Shown here one piece after another: positions 1 to 9,098 of a stretch of DNA of 64,000 bases. The translations under genes and the position numbers were made by a program. Source of the stretch: Bryobacterales bacterium (lineage in GTDB: Bacteria; Acidobacteriota; Terriglobia; Bryobacterales; Bryobacteraceae); assembly GCA_003164035.1 (NCBI GenBank), contig PLRS01000092.1, positions 124,001-188,000 of the forward strand, read 5' to 3'. The notes beneath the pieces are model-generated. The model was not told the DNA's origin. It saw only the letters and a program-made list of their open reading frames with translations, and did no database searches. Within the stretch, counting starts at the first letter, position 1. Every line of letters begins with the position of its first letter.

Positions 1-510
1 CACATTCTTATGCGGCCTGAAGGCTCCAACGTACAGGAAGTACGGCTCCCCGGCCGCGTAGGCCGGGCCTTCCGGGGTGAAGTCCTCGCTGACGCCGTTG
101 CCGACGACCAGCACCTTGGAGGAGGGTATCCCTGCCCAGTCGATGATTTCGTTTTTCGAGGACTCGCTAACGGTCAGCAAGGCGGCGGCCCGATGCGCCG
201 CGGGCTTCACGATGCTTTGGTAGTACAGCCTCTTTACGGGAGAGGCTTCGCAGTCGCCAAGGTGGATCAGATCGTGGATGGCAAAGACGGTGGGGCAAGC
301 GCTGTGAAGCGGCGGGTTGAAGCCAGGGCTGAAATATACCGAGGGCTTAAAGTGTCTCAATGTGTGCATGAGCCAAAGCGGCTCCAGGGGATGCAGTATG
401 GGGAGCGTCGCGGGAACCGCCCTGTAGGGGCCGATGCGCTGCAGCACTTCAAGCGCAAAACGCCCAATCCCGTGCTGGCCGCGCCAACGAGCATCCGCGA
501 GTATCCGCAC
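1..510 (-). CDS. Glycosyltransferase family 4-type, N-terminal part (3' end outside window)
   Basis: Reading the minus strand from a GTG at 510 gives a protein beginning RILADARW, then GQHGIGRFALEVL, a typical N-terminus of group 1 (GT4, GT-B fold) glycosyltransferases. Further on come the family-like stretches FAIHDLIHLGD, LLTVSESSKNEIIDW and FLYVGAFRPHKNV; the last is the usual hinge before the nucleotide-sugar-binding C-terminal domain, which lies beyond position 1. It follows the polymerase gene by 84 nt on the same strand and in the same frame, so it is likely the next gene of the exopolysaccharide operon, adding a sugar to a lipid-linked repeat unit in the cytoplasm. The sugar donor cannot be told. 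The GTG start is chosen because it is the first start codon after the upstream stop that gives the family N-terminus. Confidence 0.85.
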   Translation of the reverse strand, partial: MRILADARWRGQHGIGRFALEVLQRIGPYRAVPATLPILHPLEPLWLMHTLRHFKPSVYFSPGFNPPLHSACPTVFAIHDLIHLGDCEASPVKRLYYQSIVKPAAHRAAALLTVSESSKNEIIDWAGIPSSKVLVVGNGVSEDFTPEGPAYAAGEPYFLYVGAFRPHKNV

Positions 511-594
511 AATATCCCAGTCTTTTCGTTCAGACGCAGGCAGCGAGACCGTCGTCGGATGCCCCAGCGCCCCAGAAATCGGCGATCTTCCAGC

Positions 595-1815
595 CTAGAA
601 CCGCAGGCGCGGCCGCATGAAACAATACATCACAAGGGGCACGACCACGGCTATGATCAGATTTGTGTAGAAGATCCCTTCACGGAAGAAATCGAGGCGC
701 CAGATCTCCGCAAACGCGTACAAGACCACGGGATACCCCAGAAACAGATACGTACCGCGAAACTGGAGGAGGCAGCCCGCCAAGGCGCTATAAGCAAAGG
801 CCGTGGCCGCCATGTAAGGTAGGGCCCACCAACCCATTTCCGGCACCAACTGCTCCAAGGCCGACTTTCGGTTCAGGTTCGACTCCCAGTCAACGTAGTA
901 CTGCGATGTCACACCTGAGAGCGCGCTGTCAAAGTTATTCGCCACGCCGAGGGAGACCTGGAACGGGGAACCCAGATAGGCCTGTACCTCGCTTAGGCCA
1001 GCCATGATCACGGAGTCAGCGCCGCGCTGAGCGTAATAGTGCGCATTTCTGCTGTAGTTCAGGAGCCACAGCGCGCCGACCACTGTCAGTGCCAGCAGCA
1101 CAAGGCGCCGACATTGGCGCCGGTCAAGTTCGATTCCAGTGCTAACCCACAAGGAAATTCCGATTATCGTCGCCCAGACCAGGCTCAGCCTGCTGGAGAC
1201 CGCGGAGGTGCCGAGAAGTGCTACCGCGTTCAGGCTGTCCAGTAGCCATGCCGGACGGCCGACTATTAGGTGGTAGAGTGCGATACCACCGGCAAGTGCC
1301 GCTGCATAACGGAGAGAGCATAAGCCGATATCGTAGTTAGAGTAGAGGGCGGTTTTCAAGTCGTTGACGGTGTTGCGCGAGAATGCGCCCAGCACTCCTC
1401 CTAGTCCGATCTGATCTATGATCTGGAAGTACGCGCTTCCCACGCCCAGCCACGCGATTAGGCTGATCGACAGGTAGGGCCGAATGTCCGCAAGGCCCAG
1501 CACGCTGGCCTTGTGCCTTGACAGCAAGATGCGCCGACCGAAGTGGAATCCTGCCAGGGAGGCGAGTATGATCGACGCGTACCAACTGCCAAGTATCAAC
1601 ACCCCCTCGAGGGTAGGGTTCTCCCTGATGGTGAAGCCCTTTCTGAGTCCTGCGTCCGGGAGGGACCAGGCCATCGCGGATAGGGCGACGCCGGCGGCGA
1701 CAATACCCTGGGGCCTCCATAACGGCATTGGAAGCCTGGCGCGCTCCTGCCCTTCACTCGGTTCGGCGGCGGCCGCCGGGTCTATCATGTGCTCGCTCGC
1801 TGCCGAGGACATCAT
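595..1815 (-). CDS. O-antigen/exopolysaccharide polymerase-like membrane protein (Wzy type)
   Basis: A 406-residue protein with many hydrophobic segments (about ten, from residue 36 to the C-terminus) and a larger hydrophilic loop around residues 265-325. This layout matches oligosaccharide repeat-unit polymerases/ligases, which act in the inner membrane on undecaprenyl-linked glycans; such proteins have little sequence identity, so the call rests on topology and context. It lies 12 nt downstream of the Wzc-like kinase and upstream of a glycosyltransferase, all on the minus strand. A likely ribosome binding site (GGCGAGG) precedes the ATG. It could also be a ligase of the WaaL type. Confidence 0.65.
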   Translation of the reverse strand: MMSSAASEHMIDPAAAAEPSEGQERARLPMPLWRPQGIVAAGVALSAMAWSLPDAGLRKGFTIRENPTLEGVLILGSWYASIILASLAGFHFGRRILLSRHKASVLGLADIRPYLSISLIAWLGVGSAYFQIIDQIGLGGVLGAFSRNTVNDLKTALYSNYDIGLCSLRYAAALAGGIALYHLIVGRPAWLLDSLNAVALLGTSAVSSRLSLVWATIIGISLWVSTGIELDRRQCRRLVLLALTVVGALWLLNYSRNAHYYAQRGADSVIMAGLSEVQAYLGSPFQVSLGVANNFDSALSGVTSQYYVDWESNLNRKSALEQLVPEMGWWALPYMAATAFAYSALAGCLLQFRGTYLFLGYPVVLYAFAEIWRLDFFREGIFYTNLIIAVVVPLVMYCFMRPRLRF

Positions 1816-1827
1816 GGCATGCCTCGC

Positions 1828-4053
1828 CTAGACAGGCTCCGATTCGTACCGCTTATAGTATTTCCCGTAATATCCGTAGTAATAATAGTGATCGCTGTGG
1901 TTCTTCTTCACCTGGTTCAAGACGAGCCCTACGACGTTGGCTCGCAAGTGATTTAGTGTCGCCACCGCTGCCGCTACGGCCTTTCGGTTTGTATCGCCGG
2001 CCCGGGTGACCACCACTACGCCGTCCGCGGTCGCCGCCAATTGCAGAGACTCGGCAAAGCCCAGCAACGGCGGGGCGTCCAGGGCGATCAGGTCAAAGTC
2101 CCGCGACATATCTTCCAGCAGGTTTGCCAGGACCGAACCGAGCAGGTCGGCGGCTCGGCGGCTGGAGGGCCCGGCGGTGATGACGCTCAACGAGGAGCCG
2201 GGAAACGGATGGTTGATCGCTTCCCGCCATCCCAATTCGCCGTTCAACACGTTGGAAAGCCCGACGCCGAGCGGGATGCCGTGAATCTTGTGCTGCGAGG
2301 GGCGCCTGAGGTCGCAGTCGATCAGCAGGGTCCGCTGGTTTTGCTCGGCGTGGGCGCAGGCGAAGTGGCTGGCGGTGGTCGATTTTCCTTCGCCCGCCGT
2401 AGCGCTGGTGAAGAGCAGAGTCTTGATGCGCCGGTCGAAGTCGGCCAGCAGCACCGAACTGCGAATAGTGCGGATGGCTTCATCGTAAGTAGTGAGCCGG
2501 CGATCGGTTCTGCCGGAGCCATTGCCATTTGGGCCGGGGATGAGCGGCAGCAGGCCGCCGGTCATCGGCCTGATCAAAAGGTCGGTGGGGTTCTTGACCG
2601 ACGGAAGCGTGCCGGCCACATGGATCTTGAGCGTCCGCATTACCTGTTCGGGATCGCGGACCGTGTCGTCCATGGTGTCGACGAGGATGGCTAGGCCGGA
2701 AGCCAGGATGGCGGAAAGGAGAAACGCCAGCAGCAGGTTCAGCCAAAGTTTGGGAAAGACCTGCTTCCAGGCGGGGCGCGCGCCGTCGGCGATGCGCACG
2801 GTGTTGTTCTGGAAGCCGGCGTTGATGCCCGCCTCGCGAATTTTGCGCACCAGTTCTTCGTACAGGTTCTTGTCGGCTTCGGCTTCGCGTTTGGCGCGCT
2901 GATACTCGAACGACCGCAGGTTGAGCTTGTCGTAGTCGGCCTTGGTATCGGCCACGTCCTTTTCCAGCATAGCCTCCCGATCGAGCGCTTCCTGGTACTC
3001 CACGCCAACCTCTCCCGCGATGCCCTGGCGCGCGGCGTTCACCTGCGATTCGAGCTCGTGGATCACGGCCTGAGCCTGGCGGTACTCCTGGTGGTTGGCG
3101 CCATAGCGCTCCGCGACCTCGGCGAATTTCTGGCGCGCGTCGTTGAGGTTCTGGGTTAGCTTCTTCAGCTCCTCGCCCTGCCCGGAAACCCGCGCCGCTT
3201 CCATGGCGCCGCCCTTGGTGGACAGATACACCGCCTCGGCTCGGACACGGTCCGATTGAGCTTTGGTGTATTCGGTATTGAGCTGCAGCAGCCGCGACGC
3301 CAGAATGTTGGTCTTTTCCTCCGGATTCACCACGTTGAGCTCACGTTCCAGTTGCGCCAGGCGCGCACTGGAGGCTTCCATCTGGGCCCGCAGTTCTTCG
3401 ATCTCCCGCTCCATGAATTTCGACATCCGGTTCGAGCTAAGAATCCGGATGTTGTAGCTGTGCTCAATGTAGGAATCGGCAATTCCGTTGGCCACGTCCG
3501 CCGCCAGGGATGGGTCCGGCGACCGGTAAGTCACCTGCACCAGGTAGGTGTTCGGCGGCCGGGTCACCGTCAGGCGCTTCAACACGATGGGAGCGTTCTT
3601 GGCACGGAGCGTGTCGGACTCCCTGTGGATCTGCCCCTCCCGTTCCAGCAGGCTGTACTTCTCCGCCACCGGACGCACCACCGAATCGGATTGGATCAGC
3701 TTGATCTGCGAGGCCAGAAAGGCCTCGTCGTCGAGATTCGAATAGTTCGTGACCTGCGAATCCTGTCCCACCACGCCCTTGGCCTCCTGGCGGTCGACAT
3801 AGAGGGTCGCTGTGGATTCGAACATCGGCGTCAGCCGGAGCGAAACGATGGCCGCGGCCACCGTCACCACGACTACAAAAGCGGCGATAGCCCCGAGGTG
3901 CCGCCGCAGTATCCAGAGGTAATGAGACAAGGGCAGGGCGAGGTCTTCGGTTTCGACTCTTGAAAAGGTGACGGCTGGCGGCGGCATTGCCGCGGGCCTG
4001 GCCGGCGCGACCTGTAAGGACTTGGGGACGCCTGGGTATTCGAGGGGTTCCAT
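1828..4053 (-). CDS. Polysaccharide co-polymerase / BY-type tyrosine kinase (Wzc-like)
   Basis: 741 residues with the Wzc order: a Wzz domain with the first membrane helix about 53-72, long coiled-coil periplasmic region (about 200-400) with a GNVR-like section before the second helix (about 433-456), then a cytoplasmic kinase. Kinase motifs are visible: Walker A SATAGEGKST (about 550), Walker A' LLIDCDLRRP (about 577) and Walker B LIALDAPP (about 656). The tail has nine tyrosines in positions 723-736 (YYYYGYYGKYYKRY), the autophosphorylation cluster expected of BY-kinases. It controls chain length and export of exopolysaccharide with the Wza-like partner encoded 6 nt upstream. Confidence 0.93.
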   Translation of the reverse strand: MEPLEYPGVPKSLQVAPARPAAMPPPAVTFSRVETEDLALPLSHYLWILRRHLGAIAAFVVVVTVAAAIVSLRLTPMFESTATLYVDRQEAKGVVGQDSQVTNYSNLDDEAFLASQIKLIQSDSVVRPVAEKYSLLEREGQIHRESDTLRAKNAPIVLKRLTVTRPPNTYLVQVTYRSPDPSLAADVANGIADSYIEHSYNIRILSSNRMSKFMEREIEELRAQMEASSARLAQLERELNVVNPEEKTNILASRLLQLNTEYTKAQSDRVRAEAVYLSTKGGAMEAARVSGQGEELKKLTQNLNDARQKFAEVAERYGANHQEYRQAQAVIHELESQVNAARQGIAGEVGVEYQEALDREAMLEKDVADTKADYDKLNLRSFEYQRAKREAEADKNLYEELVRKIREAGINAGFQNNTVRIADGARPAWKQVFPKLWLNLLLAFLLSAILASGLAILVDTMDDTVRDPEQVMRTLKIHVAGTLPSVKNPTDLLIRPMTGGLLPLIPGPNGNGSGRTDRRLTTYDEAIRTIRSSVLLADFDRRIKTLLFTSATAGEGKSTTASHFACAHAEQNQRTLLIDCDLRRPSQHKIHGIPLGVGLSNVLNGELGWREAINHPFPGSSLSVITAGPSSRRAADLLGSVLANLLEDMSRDFDLIALDAPPLLGFAESLQLAATADGVVVVTRAGDTNRKAVAAAVATLNHLRANVVGLVLNQVKKNHSDHYYYYGYYGKYYKRYESEPV

Positions 4054-4059
4054 GGAACG

Positions 4060-5010
4060 TTACCTTGCGCCCGCGTAGATCACCGCCGCGGCTGCTCCGC
4101 TGCCGTACATGGCGACCTTTTCGAGGGTAGTGACGCCGATGCGCTTGCCGGTGGAATCGGGTATATAAAGGATGTCGTCGGGCACGAGCGGGACATCGGG
4201 GGCTTTGCGGGCCAGGATCTTTTTGAGCTCGATGCGAAGCTCCACGCGCGGCTGGCCGTCGCCGGCGGGGCGGTAGATGTAGGCCTGTTTGCTGGCATAG
4301 GGGGCGACGCCTTCAACCATGGCGAGGAGCTTCATGACGGTGTTTTCCGAGCCGTCGCGGACGGGGAAGGCGCCGGGGCGTTTCACGTTGCCCAGGACGT
4401 AGATCTTGCGGGCCTCGGGGACGCGCACGGTTTCACCGCCGAGGAGCGGGATATTGAGGGCGGGGTCCCGGCCGTCGAGCAGGTTCTTCAGGTTGATGCG
4501 GTCGGCGAGGGCGGCGGGGCCGGAGTGGGTGACGAGGACTTCAGGGCCGGCGTCGGCACTGACGCCTTCGGCGCGGGCCAGGGCGTCGAGCAGGGTGACT
4601 TTGCCCACGGCCTGGAAGACCAGCGGGTGGCGGACGGCGCCCATGACGCCGATGGTGCGGGCGCTGGAGTACTCGACGATGGTGACGGTGACTTCGGGAT
4701 GGACCAGTACCTGGCCTTTTTCGAGCGCGTCGGCGGCGGCCTGTTCGAGTTCGGGCGGCAGCAGGCCGGCGGCGTGGACCGGGTTGGGGAGCATGGGAAT
4801 GCGGATGGAACCGTCGGCCGAAACGCGGACGGTGCGGGTCAATTCCGGCTCGTTGTAGACGGAGATGGCGAGCAGATCGTCGGGCGCGATTCTTTGCGCC
4901 GGCAGGTTGGCGACATTGGCGACGGTGCTATCGACGACGCCCTTGGTCTGGGCGCGGCCGGCGTTCGAGAGAGCGCAGGCCAAAAGAAACATGCCGATGG
5001 CGGTCTTCAC
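4060..5010 (-). CDS. Polysaccharide biosynthesis/export outer-membrane protein (Wza-like)
   Basis: 316 residues starting from a GTG at 5010 preceded by GGGAGG nine bases upstream. The N-terminus is a signal peptide (hydrophobic MFLLACALSNAGRAQ). The body has a Poly_export domain (RIAPDDLLAISVYNEPELTRTVRVSADGSIRIPML, split here as RIAPDDLLAISVYNEPE and VRVSADGSIRIPML) followed by two SLBB-like repeats (TIGVMGAVRHP and KIYVLGNVKRPGAFPV). No lipobox is obvious, though LLACAL contains a cysteine. The frame stays open about 98 codons further upstream, but that stretch overlaps another good gene, so the GTG start, which overlaps the preceding stop (GTGA), is preferred. Role: outer-membrane channel for exopolysaccharide. 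Confidence 0.88.
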   Translation of the reverse strand: MKTAIGMFLLACALSNAGRAQTKGVVDSTVANVANLPAQRIAPDDLLAISVYNEPELTRTVRVSADGSIRIPMLPNPVHAAGLLPPELEQAAADALEKGQVLVHPEVTVTIVEYSSARTIGVMGAVRHPLVFQAVGKVTLLDALARAEGVSADAGPEVLVTHSGPAALADRINLKNLLDGRDPALNIPLLGGETVRVPEARKIYVLGNVKRPGAFPVRDGSENTVMKLLAMVEGVAPYASKQAYIYRPAGDGQPRVELRIELKKILARKAPDVPLVPDDILYIPDSTGKRIGVTTLEKVAMYGSGAAAAVIYAGAR

Positions 5011-5294
5011 GATTGTTTTCCTCCCTGAAAGCGGGCCTCTTCGGAAGACAGATGGCCGATCTTCGCCGCCATGCGGCCGACTTCCTCCTGCAAACCCGCC
5101 AAAGTGCGGCGGACTTCCTCCAGGGTTCCGGCGCCGTCGCCATCGCCTCTGCCGAGGGCCGACAGCAGCAGCGAGCGGGCAAAATCCGAGGTGCTTCGCG
5201 CGCCCCGGTCGCCGCTGGCCGTCTTCAAAGTGTCGTATTCGTCCTGCGTCAGCCGGATCAGGAAAATCCGGTTTCGGGGATTCAATACCGCCAT
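5007..5294 (-). CDS. Small ribbon-helix-helix-like protein of the exopolysaccharide operon
   Basis: 95 residues. The first half (NRIFLIRLTQDEYDTLK, then a helix ending DFARSLLLSAL) reads like a CopG/Arc ribbon-helix-helix fold: a short beta strand, two helices, with FLIRLT as the strand. The second half (EEVRRTLAGLQEEVGRMAAKI) is a predicted coiled coil. It is coupled to the Wza-like gene by a GTGA overlap and lies 32 nt after the antiterminator gene, so it is probably an operon-linked regulator or assembly factor. I do not recognise a named family; the fold call is from pattern only. Confidence 0.6.
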   Translation of the reverse strand: MAVLNPRNRIFLIRLTQDEYDTLKTASGDRGARSTSDFARSLLLSALGRGDGDGAGTLEEVRRTLAGLQEEVGRMAAKIGHLSSEEARFQGGKQS

Positions 5295-5326
5295 TCGCCG
5301 TCACCCAATCTCAAACGGTTTGCGCC

Positions 5327-5893
5327 TCATCGGAGGGGCGCGATACTGTCGCACTCCACTTCCACGGCCACCGAACGCATTAGCATCTCGATGCTGATGA
5401 CGACGCGCGCGCGGGCCTCTTCCCGAGCCAGGATTCCCTGAAGGCCGGCCAGACAGCCCTTCACCACCTGCACCCGCTCGCCGGCGCGCAAGTGCGGCCA
5501 AGGCCGCGCGGGAAGGCCCGACCTGCCAATGGATTGCAGGGCGGCGATTTCGGCTTCGGGTATGGGCTGGGGCGCCGATCCGAAGCCGACGATGGACCGC
5601 ACCCCGACCGTACTCAGAGCGACGAGGCGCTGCCGGTAGGAGAAACAGCAGAACACATAACCCGCAAACAGCGGGAGATCGACGACTTTCACCCGGTCCG
5701 ACCAGCGCCTGGCAGCGCGGTAGGTGGGGCACAACGCTTCCAGGCCCCTTTTTCGCAGGTACTCGTCGACCACCTTCTCATGCCGGGGTTGGACCACCAG
5801 CGCGTACCAACTCCGCTGGGAATCGGAGCAGTCCTGGACCGGCATCCGGTTGACATTGTTCAGGTTTCCCTGAGATAGATGTGGAGCGCACAT
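5327..5893 (-). CDS. NusG-like (UpxY/RfaH type) transcription antiterminator
   Basis: Up to 188 residues. The NGN domain starts at SWYALVVQPRHEKVVDEYL (about residue 28) and includes PLFAGYVFCCF, the family signature PLFPGYVFV; the C-terminal part has the KOW-like LRAGERVQVVKGCLAGLQG. Specialised NusG paralogues are commonly the first gene of capsule and exopolysaccharide operons and suppress early termination across them; here it is the first gene of the minus-strand locus. The start may be the ATG at 5893 or the ATG at 5845 (MPVQD); no ribosome binding site separates the two. Confidence 0.85.
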   Translation of the reverse strand: MCAPHLSQGNLNNVNRMPVQDCSDSQRSWYALVVQPRHEKVVDEYLRKRGLEALCPTYRAARRWSDRVKVVDLPLFAGYVFCCFSYRQRLVALSTVGVRSIVGFGSAPQPIPEAEIAALQSIGRSGLPARPWPHLRAGERVQVVKGCLAGLQGILAREEARARVVISIEMLMRSVAVEVECDSIAPLR

Positions 5894-5982
5894 CGAGGTC
5901 GATCACGTTGGGCAAAGCTTCCGCTAGCTCACTCCCACCGCTCATTGTGGAAGCAGACTGAGAACAAGCCGATTAGGGAAAT

Positions 5983-6009
5983 AGTATACAAATAGCTTAC
6001 AGAAATCAA
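5983..6009 (-). promoter_or_regulatory. Candidate promoter of the exopolysaccharide operon
   Basis: The gap 5894-6089 is AT-rich compared with its surroundings. On the minus strand TTGATT (6009-6004) and TATACT (5988-5983) resemble -35 and -10 boxes, but the 15-nt spacer is short; TACTAT two bases further gives 17 nt. It lies about 90 nt upstream of the antiterminator gene, leaving room for a leader on which a NusG paralogue could be recruited. Confidence 0.3.
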
Positions 6010-6089
6010 GAATTAAATCAACGTGACCACCGCATTTTGTGTTAGTTTCATCACAAGTACAACCACGAGGGTGGCGTATGACGGGCAGA

Positions 6090-8645
6090 CTACTCTTCCC
6101 AGTGAATCCAGGGCAATTCGTAGGGCAAGAGTGCGTCCGGGTGGAACGGGACGACGCGGACGGCGAAGCCACAGCTTCCGCTCCGGGCGCACTCGACTTC
6201 ACCCGCATAGAGGTGATCGGCGCCGGAGGATTGGCTCAGGGCCAGATCGATGTGGGCGCCCTCGCCGATGCTGCCGTCCGCGGCGACGAGGCCGTAGTAG
6301 GCCTCGACGCCGACGTCGGCTGGAGAGAGCCCACCCAGGGAAACCCGGGCGGAAACCTTCAGCTTCGACCCCACCAGGAACTCGCTGCTGCCGCCGTCCA
6401 CATCCACGTGGGTGACCTTCACTTCCGATCCGTGAGCGTGCAGGCGTTTCCGCCATGCCAGCAGGGATTCGACGCGGGCTTTGTCGCCGGCGAGGCGGAT
6501 GAGCCGTTTGGCGGCCGGGAGATAGAAGCGCTCGGCGTATTCGGCAACCATGCGGTTGGTGCTGAAGACGGGCGAGAGCCTCTTCATGGACGCCTTCATT
6601 TTGGCGAGCCAGCCGCGCGGGATGCCGGCGGCGTCGCGATCGTAGTAGAGCGGCACGATGTCGTTTTCGAGGATGTGGTAGAGCGCCTCGGACTCCACCT
6701 GGTCCTGATATTCGGGGTTGCTGTACTCTTCCCCATTGCCAATGGCCCAGCCCACTTCTCGGTCGTAAGCCTCGTCCCACCAGCCGTCGAGAATAGAGAG
6801 GTTGAGCCCGCCGTTGGCGAGCAGCTTCATGCCGCTGGTGCCGCTGGCTTCGTTGGGGCGCCGGGGGGTGTTCAACCACACGTCGGCGCCCTGCACCAGG
6901 TAGCGCGCCACGGAGATGTCGTAATCTTCCAGGAACACGACGCTGCGCCTGACCTGGGGGTCGCGGGCGAAGCGGATGATCTGGCGGATCAGTTCCTTGC
7001 CTTCGTTATCGTGAGGGTGGGCCTTGCCGGCGAGCAGGATCTGGACGGGGCGGCCGGAGTTGACGAGGATGCGTTTGAGCCGCTCGACGTCGCGGAGCAG
7101 GAGGGTAGCGCGTTTGTAGGTGGCGAAGCGGCGGGCGAAGCCGATGGTGAGGGCGTCTGGGGAAAGCACGCCGGCGGCGACGGTGATGTCGGCGTCGGAG
7201 CCGCCTCTCTGCCTGACCTGGGAGACCAGGCGCGTGCGGGCGTAGTTGATCAGGCGCTCCCGGCGGATCTCGTGGACGCGCCACAATTCCTGATCGGGAA
7301 TGCGGTCGATGCGCTGCCAGAGGGCGGTATCGGCGGGTTTCTCGCCCCACTGCGGGCCCAGGTAGCGGTTGAGCAGGGCGCTCATTTCCATGGAGATCCA
7401 GGAGCGCGTATGGACGCCATTGGTCACCGAGCCGATGGGCACTTCGTCCAGGGGGTAGCCGGGCCACATGGGCTGGGCCATCTTGCGGGTCACCACGCCG
7501 TGGAGCCTGGCGACGCCATTGGTGTAGGAGCTGTGACGGGCGGCCAGGTAGGCCATGTTGAAGGGCTCGGCAGGTTCGGTTGGTGCCTGTCTGCCGTAGG
7601 CCAGGAACTGGTCGACGGTGAGTCCGACCGATGCCGCATATTGGCGAAAGTATTTGTCCATCAGGGCGGGATCGAAGCGGTCGAAGCCGGCCTCGACCGG
7701 CGTATGGGTGGTGAAGATATTGCCGGCGGCGGCCACCTGGCGCGCTGCCTGGTAGGGAAAGCCAAGCTCCTGCATGACCATCCGGGTCCGTTCCGGCCCA
7801 AGAAACGCGGAGTGGCCTTCGTTCATGTGGCAAATGGTGGGCCGCAAACCCAAGGCGTGAAGGGCGCGCATGCCGCCGATGCCCAGCACGATTTCCTGCT
7901 GGATGCGGAGCTCGCGATCGCCTCCGTACAGGGCGCCGGTTACGCGCCGGTCATCGTCGGCATTTTCGGGGACGTTGGTATCGAGCAGATAGAGCGGCAC
8001 CCGCCCCACCTGGGCTCTCCAGATCTGGGCGGCGAGGCGGCGTCCGGGGAAGTCGATCTGGATGGCGAGTTGCTTCGCCGGTCCGTCTTCCACCGGTTGG
8101 ATGGGCAGATTGTGGAAGTCGTTAATGGGATAAGTTTCCTGTTGCCATCCATCCGCATTGAGGTATTGATGGAAGTAGCCGCCCTGGTAGAGGAGGCCGA
8201 CGCCGACCAGGGGCAGGCCGAGGTCGCTGGCGGATTTGAGGTGATCGCCGGCCAGGATACCGAGGCCGCCGGCGTAATTGGGAACGCACTCGGTCAATCC
8301 GAACTCGGCGGAAAAATAGGCGATGCGGATGCCTGCGGCTTCCGGGTGCGCGGCGGCGAACCAGCCGGAGCCGGCGAGGTACTCGTCCAGATCGGCCGAG
8401 GCCCGGTCCATTTGCGCCAGGAAGGCCTCATCGGCGCAGAGCTCGGCCAGCCGCCTCTGATCGATGCGGCTGAGAATCAGGCGGGGATTATGCCCGGTTT
8501 CTTCCCAGAGGTCGGAATCGAGGGCGCGGAAGAGTTCGATGGTGGGGTGATGCCAGGACCAGCGAAGATTCAGGGACAGTTTCTGCAGGCACTCGAGGCG
8601 AGCCGGTAAGCAAGGGGTGACATGGTAGGCGTGAACTCGGGGCAT
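6090..8645 (-). CDS. glgP: Alpha-glucan phosphorylase (GT35)
   Basis: 851 residues, the length of the short glycogen phosphorylases ('alpha-glucan family') that start with a DUF3417-like region (LSLNLRWSWHHPTIELFRALD). Catalytic-core signatures are present: FSAEFGLTECVPNYAGGLG, CHMNEGHSAF, TNGVHTRSW, FARRFATYKRA, and the pyridoxal-phosphate lysine motif NEASGTSGMKLLANG. It releases glucose-1-phosphate from glycogen or maltodextrin in the cytoplasm. It stands alone and faces the same way as the exopolysaccharide operon, and could feed it sugar phosphate; that link is an inference. Confidence 0.95.
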   Translation of the reverse strand: MPRVHAYHVTPCLPARLECLQKLSLNLRWSWHHPTIELFRALDSDLWEETGHNPRLILSRIDQRRLAELCADEAFLAQMDRASADLDEYLAGSGWFAAAHPEAAGIRIAYFSAEFGLTECVPNYAGGLGILAGDHLKSASDLGLPLVGVGLLYQGGYFHQYLNADGWQQETYPINDFHNLPIQPVEDGPAKQLAIQIDFPGRRLAAQIWRAQVGRVPLYLLDTNVPENADDDRRVTGALYGGDRELRIQQEIVLGIGGMRALHALGLRPTICHMNEGHSAFLGPERTRMVMQELGFPYQAARQVAAAGNIFTTHTPVEAGFDRFDPALMDKYFRQYAASVGLTVDQFLAYGRQAPTEPAEPFNMAYLAARHSSYTNGVARLHGVVTRKMAQPMWPGYPLDEVPIGSVTNGVHTRSWISMEMSALLNRYLGPQWGEKPADTALWQRIDRIPDQELWRVHEIRRERLINYARTRLVSQVRQRGGSDADITVAAGVLSPDALTIGFARRFATYKRATLLLRDVERLKRILVNSGRPVQILLAGKAHPHDNEGKELIRQIIRFARDPQVRRSVVFLEDYDISVARYLVQGADVWLNTPRRPNEASGTSGMKLLANGGLNLSILDGWWDEAYDREVGWAIGNGEEYSNPEYQDQVESEALYHILENDIVPLYYDRDAAGIPRGWLAKMKASMKRLSPVFSTNRMVAEYAERFYLPAAKRLIRLAGDKARVESLLAWRKRLHAHGSEVKVTHVDVDGGSSEFLVGSKLKVSARVSLGGLSPADVGVEAYYGLVAADGSIGEGAHIDLALSQSSGADHLYAGEVECARSGSCGFAVRVVPFHPDALLPYELPWIHWEE

Positions 8646-8870
8646 CGTTGGGACCTCCGGAGGTCCATTCCAGCTTAACCGTAAATGTTATCGATTCGAT
8701 TACGGCTGGTACGAATTGATGGGCGAGGCGACGAATGGACGTGCGCATGCACGGCAAAGTCGAACCTTTCGTGAAATCGGAACCTGCCGGGCCATTCGTG
8801 CCTGCTGTGTCGAGAGTCCGGAGAGTCGTCTCGACAGTTCTTCCGGCTGCGACACAGTGTCGGAGGCAAA

Positions 8871-8928
8871 CGTCGGCATGACTGCCGACGCGGCAGGCAG
8901 GACCGCCTGGCAGGACCGCCTGCGCCAC
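8871..8928 (-). repeat. Nested-hairpin repeat, GTGGCGCA head
   Basis: Read on the minus strand it begins GTGGCGCAGGCGGTCC, continues with GCCTGCC, then GCGTCGGCA and a partner TGCCGACG. The same plan recurs at 15865 and 34519 with different stem sequences. It has a small internal duplication (GGCAGGACCGCCT twice). Confidence 0.7.
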
Positions 8929-8995
8929 GACACGGCACCAGAGCCTCTGTGAGAAATGCGGGCTAGGACCATGACCGGGAGATATGGTGCCAATC

Positions 8996-9056
8996 GGCAA
9001 CCGCTTGCTGACGCGCGCGGCTCGGTTACGAGCCACGACCGTAAGGGAGTGGTTTC
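8996..9056. repeat. CCGCTCCCT-type palindrome, degenerate copy
   Basis: Left arm GCAACCGCTTGCTGACG..GGCTCGG and right arm CGAGCCACGACCGTAAGGG..GTGG are a diverged inverted pair of the family seen in clean form at 31997-32070. Confidence 0.6.
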
Positions 9057-9098
9057 ACGCTAGCGCACAAAATCATGCGGTCAGAGACCGAGGACGGG

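Larger units (their letters stand above)
8646..9098. other. Gene-free stretch with two repeat elements
   Basis: No convincing gene lies here. It carries a GTGGCGC-headed hairpin array (minus strand, 8871-8928) and a CCGCTCCCT-type palindrome (8996-9056). The section 8700-8870 has further short dyads (GTCGAGA/TCTCGAC) but nothing I can name. It should also contain the glgP promoter near 8650-8720, where TATCGATTCGAT-like AT-rich sequence occurs. Confidence 0.6.

Noticed and set aside
6039-8609. An 856-codon open frame on the plus strand opposite glgP
   Set aside because: It is antisense to a gene with clear phosphorylase motifs, is rich in Gly/Ala/Val/Asp/His as expected from reversed high-GC codons, and shows no domain.
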